Positions 8,862 to 16,088 of a stretch of 64,000 bases of DNA are shown piece by piece (within the stretch, counting starts at the first letter, position 1; each line of letters starts with the position of its first letter). The notes beneath the pieces were generated by a model. It was not told the DNA's origin and did not search any database. It worked only from the letters and a program-made list of their open reading frames with translations. The position numbers and the translations under genes were made by a program. Origin of the DNA: Nostoc linckia z4. Lineage in GTDB: Bacteria > Cyanobacteriota > Cyanobacteriia > Cyanobacteriales > Nostocaceae. The stretch is taken from positions 3,521 to 67,520 of the forward strand of contig NZ_LAHA01000031.1 of NCBI RefSeq assembly GCF_002608075.1, written 5' to 3'.

Positions 8862-11576
8862 GTGCTGAAATTTCAGAAGATAGCCACAATATTCTTTTTA
8901 AAAAGAAAAAACTACAAATCAAGATGGCGCTACTGGTTGGCATTTTTATTCATATCGAGTTTGACATTTTGCTTGTGGCTGGGTGATGTACTATTAATAA
9001 CCAAGCCTCTTCAACTTGGAATAGTTAGGGCACAATCTCCTGATGCAAGTCAACTAATGCAGCAAGGATTGGAATTTTACCAAACTGGAGATTTAAAAGC
9101 AGCTATTGAACGTTGGGAGAAAGCTTTAAATATTTATCAACAAAATAAAAATGTTGCAGCAGAAGCAATTGTGCGAGAAAATTTGGCGCTAGTTTATCAT
9201 GAAATTGGTCAAAGCGAACAAGCAATTATTCAATGGCAGCAAGTTATCGCTTATTATCGCCAAGTGGGAAATTTGCAACGAGTGGGGCGATCGCTCACAG
9301 AACTTGCCCAAGTGTATAGTAGTTTAGGACAACCAATCAAAGCGATCGCTCTACTATGCAATCCCGATGCAAGCGATAATTGTAGCAGCGACAGCGCTTT
9401 ACAAATTGCCAAAATGCACAAAGATTTCATTGGTGAAGCCGCAGCTTTTGGAAGTTTGGGTGATGCAAATAGACTGAGGGGAAATTATCTCTTTACTATC
9501 ACAAATCTCGAAAAAAGTCTAGCAATTGCTAACAAACTTAATATTGCTGAGTTGCGTGTTTCAGTTTTCAATAGTTTAGCTAATGCTCATATTAGCCAAG
9601 CTTTAGTTAAATATCGACGCGCAGATTCAGCAACACAAAGCGGTGATGATGAAGTGGCGAAAAAACTTGTCGATGATGCTCAACAACAAGATTCCCAAGC
9701 ATTGAAATATCTGCGCCAAAGTATAGAAATAGCTAGCAGTCAGAATGATGTTGCTGGGGAAATGCGATCGCACTTGCGAATCATCCCTTTATATTACCGC
9801 AACAATGCCAATACTGAAGCAGCAAACAGCCTCCAACAAACAATTAACTTGCTAGAACGTTTACCTGAGAGTCGCAGGCGCGTGTATGCAACTATCGACT
9901 TGGTGCGTTTACTGCAACCTGTAGCTAGAGAAACTGCATCCTCTCGAATTAGCTGTATTCAGCCAGACGCATCATCAAAAGCAACAGTTTTACTTGAGCA
10001 AGCCGTGGCGATAGCTGATAAAATAAAAGACTTTCGGGCAGAATCTTTTGCCTTAGGAGAATTAGGACATATATATGAATGTCGTCAAGAATATTCCCAA
10101 GCACTTTTAATTACTAATAAAGCAATACTCGTAGCCGAACAAGGTTTGAAAGCGCGGGATAGTTTATATCTTTGGGAATGGCAAACTGGAAGGATATTCA
10201 AAGCCCTTTTCAAAACAAGCGAAGCGATTTCTGCGTATCAACGAGCAATTAATATTATAGATACTATTCGTCGTGACATTTTAACAGCTAATCGGGATAT
10301 CCAATTTGATTTTCGCGATACTATTGAGCCAATTTACCGCGAATTAGTGGGATTAAGATTGAGTCTGGAAGAACCACAAAAAACTGCAAATAAATCCCTA
10401 GTTTCCCAAGACAGTAATAATATCACTTTTATTCTGCAAACTATGGATTCGCTCAAACTAGCAGAATTACAAAATTATTTTGGTAACGATTGCATTATTG
10501 AACCATTACCACAAGGGAATCTAGAAAAATTTACTTATGCCAACACTGCTTTTTTAAATACTATCATTTTGGAAGATCGGGTCACAATAATTGTAACTCT
10601 GCCAAATGGTAAAAATCGTTGGAATTCAATTTCCATCAACCGCCAAAATTTTATCGACACAATAAATCAATTCCGCAGAAGTTTAGAGGATCGTGGGGAT
10701 GAACTTTCTGGATATGACACTACAATAGCCAAACAAATTTATCAGTGGTTCATTGAGCCTTTTGCTGAAGAATTTCAGCAGCTTGATATTAAAACACTGA
10801 TATTTGTTCAAGATGGCATCTTGCGGAGTGTACCGATGGCTACACTTTATGATGGCGAGAAATATTTGATTCAAAAGTATGCCATTGCCACAATTTCCAG
10901 CATTAATCTGACTGATATTCAACCTTTAAACCGGCAAAAGTGGCGGGTACTTGCATTGGGTTTAACCGTCGATGCCAAAATTGATAATAATACATATCAG
11001 CCACTTTCTGATGTGGATACAGAAATAAATGGAGTGCTGGAACAGATTCCAGGAAAGAAATTACTCAATGATGATTTTAACAGCGATCGCCTCAAAACAG
11101 AACTAGATAAACAAGCTTACTCAATTATCCACATTGCCACACATGGAGAGTTTGATACCGGCCTAGAAAATACGTTCATTGTCACAGGTAAAAACCCAAC
11201 TACAGGTAAAAATGAAAAACTCTCTTTTAACGAATTAGAAGGACTGATTCGCAAATTTACCAGTAATAATCAGGTGTTAGAATTATTAACTTTAACTGCT
11301 TGCGAAACAGCAGCCGGAGATGAACGTTCCGCGCTAGGATTAGCAGGTGTGGCTATCCAAGCAGGCGCAAAAAGTACCTTAGCTTCCCTTTGGGCAATTC
11401 CAGATAATTCCACAGCACAAATCGCCATTAGTTTCTACAAAAAATTGTTAAATAATCCGAATATTAGTAAAGCAGAAGCTTTGCAATCTGCTCAAATAGA
11501 ACTGATTACAAAAGGAGGACAATTTACTCATCCTGCCTATTGGTCACCTCTAATTTTAATCGGAAATTGGTTGTAG
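8862..11576 (+). CDS. TPR and CHAT domain protein (caspase-like)
   Basis: The 904-aa protein has an N-terminal basic stretch and hydrophobic segment (residues about 27-55, ending near RAQSPD) that looks like a signal sequence. TPR repeats follow (about 60-480; for example LMQQGLEFYQTGDLKAAIERW), then a C-terminal CHAT peptidase domain with the catalytic His in IIHIATHGEFD and Cys in LTLTACETAAGDERSALGLAG. CHAT enzymes are caspase-family cysteine proteases. Secretion would place the protease outside the cytoplasm beside the divergent haemagglutinin-like protein. The start is GTG. Its tail overlaps the end of a degenerate antitoxin-like gene on the other strand by 40 bases. Confidence 0.87.
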   Translation: MLKFQKIATIFFLKRKNYKSRWRYWLAFLFISSLTFCLWLGDVLLITKPLQLGIVRAQSPDASQLMQQGLEFYQTGDLKAAIERWEKALNIYQQNKNVAAEAIVRENLALVYHEIGQSEQAIIQWQQVIAYYRQVGNLQRVGRSLTELAQVYSSLGQPIKAIALLCNPDASDNCSSDSALQIAKMHKDFIGEAAAFGSLGDANRLRGNYLFTITNLEKSLAIANKLNIAELRVSVFNSLANAHISQALVKYRRADSATQSGDDEVAKKLVDDAQQQDSQALKYLRQSIEIASSQNDVAGEMRSHLRIIPLYYRNNANTEAANSLQQTINLLERLPESRRRVYATIDLVRLLQPVARETASSRISCIQPDASSKATVLLEQAVAIADKIKDFRAESFALGELGHIYECRQEYSQALLITNKAILVAEQGLKARDSLYLWEWQTGRIFKALFKTSEAISAYQRAINIIDTIRRDILTANRDIQFDFRDTIEPIYRELVGLRLSLEEPQKTANKSLVSQDSNNITFILQTMDSLKLAELQNYFGNDCIIEPLPQGNLEKFTYANTAFLNTIILEDRVTIIVTLPNGKNRWNSISINRQNFIDTINQFRRSLEDRGDELSGYDTTIAKQIYQWFIEPFAEEFQQLDIKTLIFVQDGILRSVPMATLYDGEKYLIQKYAIATISSINLTDIQPLNRQKWRVLALGLTVDAKIDNNTYQPLSDVDTEINGVLEQIPGKKLLNDDFNSDRLKTELDKQAYSIIHIATHGEFDTGLENTFIVTGKNPTTGKNEKLSFNELEGLIRKFTSNNQVLELLTLTACETAAGDERSALGLAGVAIQAGAKSTLASLWAIPDNSTAQIAISFYKKLLNNPNISKAEALQSAQIELITKGGQFTHPAYWSPLILIGNWL

Positions 11577-11887
11577 GTATCTACCCATTCGCGCACGCGG
11601 TCATGCGCCACTCCTGAACCTGTGCAACAATAAGCTTCAAGAGCAGATTGACTTTGCTGAACCATTTGAGTTTCAGTAAGAGGTTGAAAATTTAATGCTG
11701 CATCTATCTCACCGTACTCAAATAATTCTTCTGTAATTTGACTAAATTAATTTATCAGTAACCGCTCAAAATCTTCCAACGAAGCTGATGAATCAGTCAG
11801 CCAGATTAAAAGAAGATTTTTTACTTGTTCTGCGGGTAATATTTTAAGATGCTCTAAAATTTGCTGCCTAATATTACTTGCTGTCAT
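11537..11887 (-). pseudogene. Antitoxin-like small gene broken by an in-frame stop
   Basis: Reading the minus strand from an ATG at 11887 gives 46 residues, a TAA at 11747-11749, then a continuous same-frame reading of a further 69 residues to a TAG at 11537. The second part contains LTETQMVQQSQSALEAY and HDRVREWVDT, which resembles the TEDQMV / HERVKEW segment of small CopG/RHH-like cyanobacterial antitoxins. A single base change would restore one reading frame of about 116 aa. The 3' end overlaps the CHAT gene. No toxin gene is next to it. Either this is a recent pseudogene or a 46-aa product is still made. Confidence 0.55.
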
Positions 11888-11968
11888 AAACTTTTAATTT
11901 TTATAATTCCTTGATTATAAATACAAGAGTTTTCACTAGCACATTTAATTTTAATATAAGAAAATAGT

Positions 11969-12053
11969 AAATGTAGGGTGCGTTGTCACGCAGTGCAACG
12001 CACCTTGAATTCTTGACGGTGCGTTAGCCTCCGGCATAACACACCCTACATTT
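11969..12053. repeat. 85-bp MITE-like palindromic element
   Basis: The ends AAATGTAGGGTGCGTT and AACACACCCTACATTT are inverted repeats of 16 bp with one mismatch. The interior contains another partial palindrome (GTGCGTT / AACGCAC). There is no coding potential. The element abuts the stop codon of the DUF928 gene, whose last codon falls in its outer end. Confidence 0.75.
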
Positions 12054-12819
12054 AGTTTAATAATTTTTCAAAATCTACAATTTGTTGAAACTGTAAAATC
12101 TGTTGCTGCAAATATTTCTTGTCGGCTGATTCTGGAATTTCGTTAACTTTTTCTACTTCTATTTTCGTAAGTTGTGACAACAATATTAGAGTTGATGTTT
12201 TATTTGGTGATTCAGCTAATGCATCGTACCAAAGTCCATTTTCTGCATATAATTCTGAACGTTTCATTAATTCTTTTGTTTGTGAAAGCGCATTTTTTAA
12301 GCTAGGCGGTATTTCCACAACTTTAATTTCTGCCCTCACAATTAAATTTTCTGATGGATGGTTGGGGTTACACAACAAAGCAACTTGCCACAAATACTGT
12401 TGTCCAACTGATAAACTCATCTTTTCATTGATAAGTGAAAATTGCATAATTCCTGGCGAACTTTGCAGCTGTTTTGTATACAGAGACTTAGGTTTGCCAT
12501 CTTCATATCGGTAAAGACTAAATTTAATTTCACGAGTTGGAGAATTGGGTACAAACCAAGCAAATGTCGGTTGCAAAGAAGCTGTTTGTCCAACATAAGA
12601 AAAAGGAGCAAGTGCTGTCAGAGTTGTCTTTCCATTGCCAGTACATTCATTAGTTCTAGTACCATTTGAACCTGTAGCAGTTTTTGGACTAGAAGGGTTT
12701 TTAGGTGGTTTATAGTCAGCTAGGGCTGTGTTTGTCAGTATTAAAGATAGAATTAAGGTGAGACTAAGCAGCAGTTTACTTGTTAAGAGTTGTTTTGACA
12801 CGCAGAAAAGCTTACTCAT
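12052..12819 (-). CDS. DUF928 domain secreted protein
   Basis: The 255-aa protein has a signal peptide (hydrophobic residues 14-33, cleavage near ALADYKPP) and the DUF928 domain: LTALAPFSYVGQTASLQPTFAW near residues 65-90, then the KFSLYRYEDGK segment. This cyanobacterial family is repeatedly found near CHAT-TPR and haemagglutinin-like genes, as here, which suggests a shared surface function that is not established. The stop codon coincides with the end of the 85-bp palindromic element. Confidence 0.85.
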   Translation of the reverse strand: MSKLFCVSKQLLTSKLLLSLTLILSLILTNTALADYKPPKNPSSPKTATGSNGTRTNECTGNGKTTLTALAPFSYVGQTASLQPTFAWFVPNSPTREIKFSLYRYEDGKPKSLYTKQLQSSPGIMQFSLINEKMSLSVGQQYLWQVALLCNPNHPSENLIVRAEIKVVEIPPSLKNALSQTKELMKRSELYAENGLWYDALAESPNKTSTLILLSQLTKIEVEKVNEIPESADKKYLQQQILQFQQIVDFEKLLN

Positions 12820-12837
12820 GGCTACTGTGTTGGTGGT

Positions 12838-12874
12838 GTGCGATGTCTACGACAAGCCGCAAAGCGTCTACGCA
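12838..12874 (+). repeat. 37-bp inverted repeat, left copy
   Basis: GTGCGATGTCTACGACAAGC and the 17 bases that follow recur, reverse-complemented and without mismatch, at 13228-13264. Related CGTAGACG...GCGGCTTG pieces occur at 28505-28536 and 50144-50210. Confidence 0.85.
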
Positions 12875-13227
12875 GATTATCAAAGTGAATTGTTTTCCAT
12901 AAAAATACAATTACAGAAGTTGTCACATTTTTGTAATTGACGCTAAAAATCTACATAAAAAAATTTATTTTTCGTAATCAGAATCTCTATTTTTTCACAT
13001 TCATTGGGATTAGATTTTATAAGAAAGTGCAAAGCAATTGGTACAGTAGAAGCAATTCCCAGGAAAATGCGATCGCCTTAATATTTAGAGTAGTCCTTAG
13101 GTGGCGATCCCACAAGAATTGCATTCAATCGTCGTTGAAAATGTGAAAATCTCAATAATTATTGAAAAAATGCGATCGCTGTGACTGTGATTGCTCCCAC
13201 ATGGAAAAATGATTGAGGCTGGTATTT

Positions 13228-13264
13228 TGCGTAGACGCTTTGCGGCTTGTCGTAGACATCGCAC
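13228..13264 (-). repeat. 37-bp inverted repeat, right copy
   Basis: Exact reverse complement of 12838-12874. The pair encloses about 350 bases without a recognisable gene. Confidence 0.85.
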
Positions 13265-13341
13265 CAAGTTAAAATACGTCAGGGACATATCTTTAATATT
13301 TCTGTATCTTATCTGTCTGAAGGTTAAACTTTCTGATTGTT

Positions 13342-13635
13342 ATGAAAACGTTTGATGAACTCCGACAAGTCTTATCACTACATAAGCAATCTCTCTGTGA
13401 AACTTATCAAATTACAGAAATCGGTATCTTTGGCTCTTATGCAAGGGGAGAGCAGACAGAATTGAGTGATATTGATATTCTGGTTGATTATGAAACAGCA
13501 CCTACCTTCATTATGTTGGTAGAACTTAGAGATTATTTAAGTCAGCTTTTTGGGGTGAAAGTAGATATTGTAACTAAGAGTGGGCTTAAACCTCGGATTC
13601 GCGATCGTGTTTTGGCTGAAGCAATTTATATATGA
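13342..13635 (+). CDS. mntA: MntA-type nucleotidyltransferase antitoxin
   Basis: The 97-aa minimal nucleotidyltransferase carries the motif GSYARGEQTELSDIDILVDY, that is GS followed by a DxD pair (about residues 32-50). In MntA/HepT systems this enzyme adds AMP residues to the HepT toxin and so neutralises it. The gene overlaps the HepT-like gene by four bases (ATGA), the expected arrangement. It lies in a repeat-rich region, which fits a mobile accessory module. Confidence 0.87.
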   Translation: MKTFDELRQVLSLHKQSLCETYQITEIGIFGSYARGEQTELSDIDILVDYETAPTFIMLVELRDYLSQLFGVKVDIVTKSGLKPRIRDRVLAEAIYI

Positions 13636-13976
13636 AGCGTAGTTATACCGAATTTTTACAGGATATTTTAGACGCTATTATCGAAATTGATTTATTTGTA
13701 GATGGTGTTAATTATGAGTCTTTTGAGTCAAACAGAGAGAAAACTTTGGCGGTGGTGAAGCTCTTAGAAATTATTGGTGAAGCTGTTAAAAAAATTCCTA
13801 ATGAGCGTCGTGTTCACTATCCAGATGTACCTTGGAAATCAATAGCAGGTATGAAGGATATGCTTGTACACGAATATTGGCAGGTTGATGTTGCTGTAGT
13901 ATGGGCAACGGTTCAGCATTCTTTACCATTACTAAAGGCAGTTGTCATCAAGGAGTTGGAGGAGATATTGGGATGA
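13632..13976 (+). CDS. hepT: HepT-like toxin (DUF86 family)
   Basis: The 114-aa helical HEPN protein is of the DUF86/HepT family. The family's RNase motif is R-x4-H-x-Y. Here the segment reads GMKDMLVHEYW, so His and Tyr are kept but the Arg position is Lys (codon AAG at 13853-13855). IGEAVKKIP and IAGMKDMLVHEYWQVD are otherwise typical. The gene overlaps the upstream antitoxin by four bases, so they form one coupled unit. The Arg-to-Lys change could weaken or abolish RNase activity; this is inference. The family assignment is secure. Confidence 0.85.
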   Translation: MKRSYTEFLQDILDAIIEIDLFVDGVNYESFESNREKTLAVVKLLEIIGEAVKKIPNERRVHYPDVPWKSIAGMKDMLVHEYWQVDVAVVWATVQHSLPLLKAVVIKELEEILG

Positions 13977-14018
13977 GGTAGAAAGCATCAACAACAATAA
14001 TATTTGCATCAGCAGTAA

Positions 14019-14258
14019 CTAACTGAATCTCAAACACGTATCTTCAATAACTGTTACACTGTTCCCATTTGGATTAACACGACCTGTAAAAAATTTGCCG
14101 CAAACTATTTTATTATTAGCAATAAACTCAACATAATCAGGAAATGGCTTTCCATCTACAGTATTAGGTTTTGCAAGAAAGCGCCAAACAATTGGCAAAA
14201 GTTGATGCCCAGATCCCCGACTTCTTGAAGAAGTCGGGGATCTAAATATGGTGAGCAT
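14019..14258 (-). pseudogene. Possible C-terminal remnant of a secreted protein, fused to a palindromic repeat
   Basis: A 79-codon frame is open on the minus strand, but its first 16 codons or so are just translation of the palindromic element at 14211-14243. The remaining about 60 residues (ending FFTGRVNPNGNSVTVIEDTC) contain NNKIVCGK, which resembles SGQVVCGK in the signal-peptide protein just upstream at 14287-14976. It may be the tail of a duplicated relative cut by the repeat. No family is recognised and it may not be expressed. Confidence 0.3.
14211..14243. repeat. AGATCCCCGACTTCTT palindromic element, copy 2
   Basis: Same 16-bp arms as at 8742-8774 with a one-base centre (G). It lies inside the reading frame of the 79-codon remnant. 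Confidence 0.85.
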
Positions 14259-14286
14259 TTCTGCAATTGGCTTAGATGTATTGGTA

Positions 14287-14976
14287 TTACAAGCAACCTA
14301 CAACAGGTAAGCAAACTTTGGGTTTAGGAATAGAATTATTATTTGATGATGGTTGTGAAACGCGAGGTTTTGGCGTATCAGGAACGGGAGCAAATGAACC
14401 ATCAGGATTAATAATAGGAATATTCCGAAATTTTGGTGGTTCACCACGAAGAAAATAGCCGGTTACTATCTGCAATAAACTTATGTAAGAAGTTGAAGTA
14501 GGTATCTCATCAAAAATGAGAACAGCTTTATATTTTATATTCTTTACGAAATTCATTTTAATAACACCACCTTTGCCAGCCATATTTTTTCCAACTTGAA
14601 TCGTATTTGGAAGATATTCAGTACCTTCGTTATCTACAATCCTATTATAATTCGTGTATAACTCAAAACTTCTGTCTTCACTACTGCTAAGAAAAAGAGT
14701 ACAACTAAGTCCTCTCTCTTTTCTTCTACAGGATTTTAGATCCAATACGTAATTATCATATACTCCTGTTTGTATCGTCTCATCACTATCAGGTTTCTGG
14801 GAACTTGAATTTGGGCTTTGTACAGATTTTCCACAGACAACTTGACCTGATGATGTTTTTATGCAAACTTCATCGGGAGATGCTAACGCAGGAATATTGA
14901 ATACTGATACACCAAATGTGCAAAGAGTCATCATTAGACTGAATTTAGAAGATTGAGAAGAAAAAAATGATTTCAT
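14287..14976 (-). CDS. Hypothetical secreted protein
   Basis: The 229-aa protein begins with a signal peptide (hydrophobic run about residues 12-31, cleavage near ALASPDEV). The mature part contains CIKTSSGQVVCGK, a beta-rich middle (YVLDLKSCRRKERGLSCTLFL, ATLYTNY-like strands) and a proline- and asparagine-rich tail ending in a cysteine pair near VCLPVVGCL. It is not recognised as a named family. It lies nine bases downstream of the DUF2752 gene on the same strand, so they may be cotranscribed. Confidence 0.6.
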   Translation of the reverse strand: MKSFFSSQSSKFSLMMTLCTFGVSVFNIPALASPDEVCIKTSSGQVVCGKSVQSPNSSSQKPDSDETIQTGVYDNYVLDLKSCRRKERGLSCTLFLSSSEDRSFELYTNYNRIVDNEGTEYLPNTIQVGKNMAGKGGVIKMNFVKNIKYKAVLIFDEIPTSTSYISLLQIVTGYFLRGEPPKFRNIPIINPDGSFAPVPDTPKPRVSQPSSNNNSIPKPKVCLPVVGCL

Positions 14977-14985
14977 GAATTTACC

Positions 14986-15417
14986 TTATCCGAAAATCAT
15001 ACTCGTATCTAGAAACATCCGAACAACTAAGCCACAAGCTACTAACTGAATCAAGTCAAACCAACAAAGTCCTGAAGATTTCCAGAACAACAACGGAAAC
15101 CGGAGAAAAAATTGAGCGATCGCTAAAGCTACAATTAAAATTCCGGCTTTATTAAAAGCCAAAGCAGCATCCAAATCAAAATGGTACAGAGCAACAATAC
15201 TTCGTGTTAAACCGCAACTTGAACAGGGTAAATCGGGATAATTTGTGGCAATATAGCTTGGAATTGTAGGTAACTCGAAGGGGAGATAAGCCTCTACCTG
15301 GCCTGGAATAGAAACCCCAAGTGGGTAGAGTAAAAAAATCATAGCGAGTACAAGTAAGCCGTAGTTGACATATCGATACTCTCTGTAGATGTCCGGTAAG
15401 TACTTAAAGAATTTCAC
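14986..15417 (-). CDS. DUF2752 membrane protein
   Basis: The 143-aa protein has the DUF2752 signature CSSCGLTRSIVALYHFD (about residues 60-78), flanked by membrane helices near 18-38, 85-105 and 120-140. The conserved Cys pair, CGLTR and a following basic/aromatic stretch define the family, whose function is unknown. It is followed at once by the secreted 229-aa gene and preceded, 21 bases upstream, by a DUF4190-like membrane gene, suggesting a three-gene transcript. Confidence 0.82.
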   Translation of the reverse strand: MKFFKYLPDIYREYRYVNYGLLVLAMIFLLYPLGVSIPGQVEAYLPFELPTIPSYIATNYPDLPCSSCGLTRSIVALYHFDLDAALAFNKAGILIVALAIAQFFLRFPLLFWKSSGLCWFDLIQLVACGLVVRMFLDTSMIFG

Positions 15418-15438
15418 AATTGCAACGATTATTGCTTT

Positions 15439-15753
15439 TTAACGCCCTTGTTCAAGGCCTCGCTGAATACCATCTTGAATGCTACGAGTGGCACCATTTA
15501 ATGCGATAATTTGAGTACCAGAAATTACTAAACCAATAGTGCTTATAGTTAGTGCTACTAAGGGAAACACCTTCGACTCTGCCTTGGAGTAAGCCAAGTA
15601 AGTAGCTATTCCACCCACAACAGAAGATGGTAATGCCAGCCAGATGGCAAATGTTCCAAAGCAAGGGATGAAAGATGCTAACAAACCTATAATTCCAAAA
15701 ACTAGCGAAATTACTGACATGACTGTAGTTGCGGCTGAGGCTTCCTTTGCCAT
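15439..15753 (-). CDS. DUF4190-like small membrane protein
   Basis: The 104-aa protein has three membrane segments (about residues 10-32, 36-55 and 64-85). The pattern SLVFGIIGLLASFIPC and a GGIATYLAYSK loop between helices resembles DUF4190-like membrane proteins. Its C-terminal tail (SIQDGIQRGLEQGR) is amphipathic. Function is not known. It lies just upstream of the DUF2752 gene. Confidence 0.65.
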   Translation of the reverse strand: MAKEASAATTVMSVISLVFGIIGLLASFIPCFGTFAIWLALPSSVVGGIATYLAYSKAESKVFPLVALTISTIGLVISGTQIIALNGATRSIQDGIQRGLEQGR

Positions 15754-16088
15754 ATCTCATACTCCTTATGGTTAAGTAAACAAAAGACTTGTTGTTGTAG
15801 CACTGCAATGAAATAGGTATAAATTTCATTGCGATCGCGTTTGATTAATACAATAAATAATTGACCAGAGAATTTGTTAGCTGTTTCTGCCAATTGCATT
15901 GCACGTTTGTGCCAATCTGTTTGCATATCGTTGCCAAATCTTGTAGAGACGTTGCAATGCAACGTCTCTACATTGGGTATTTGTATTGCTTTGATATGGG
16001 AAAATATCAACAATCATTGGCAGGATGCGATCGCCATGACTGCGATCGTCAGTATCAACGCATGATTGACGCTCTGATTTTGCAGTTG
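15754..16088. other. Intergenic gap with a palindrome
   Basis: About 330 bases lie between the small membrane gene and the CHASE2 kinase gene. The only strong structure is a 29-base palindrome at 15943-15971. Short reading frames across it mostly translate the palindrome and are not convincing. Confidence 0.45.
15943..15971. repeat. GTAGAGACGTTGCA palindrome
   Basis: Two 14-bp arms, GTAGAGACGTTGCA and TGCAACGTCTCTAC, flank a single A: a perfect inverted repeat of the short dispersed type found in Nostoc-like genomes. Confidence 0.8.

Larger units (their letters stand above)
12820..13341. other. Intergenic gap of 520 bases with a 37-bp inverted repeat pair
   Basis: No convincing gene is present. 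The gap holds two exact inverted copies of a 37-base sequence (12838-12874 and 13228-13264) and two HIP1-type GCGATCGC or GCGATCGCTGTGACTG segments between them. The reading frames seen here have no family resemblance. Confidence 0.55.

Noticed and set aside
12119..12514. Plus-strand frame opposite the DUF928 gene
   Set aside because: Antisense shadow with no recognisable protein.
15711..16013. Minus-strand 100-codon frame
   Set aside because: It overlaps the start of the DUF4190-like gene out of frame and includes translated palindrome; nothing resembling a domain.
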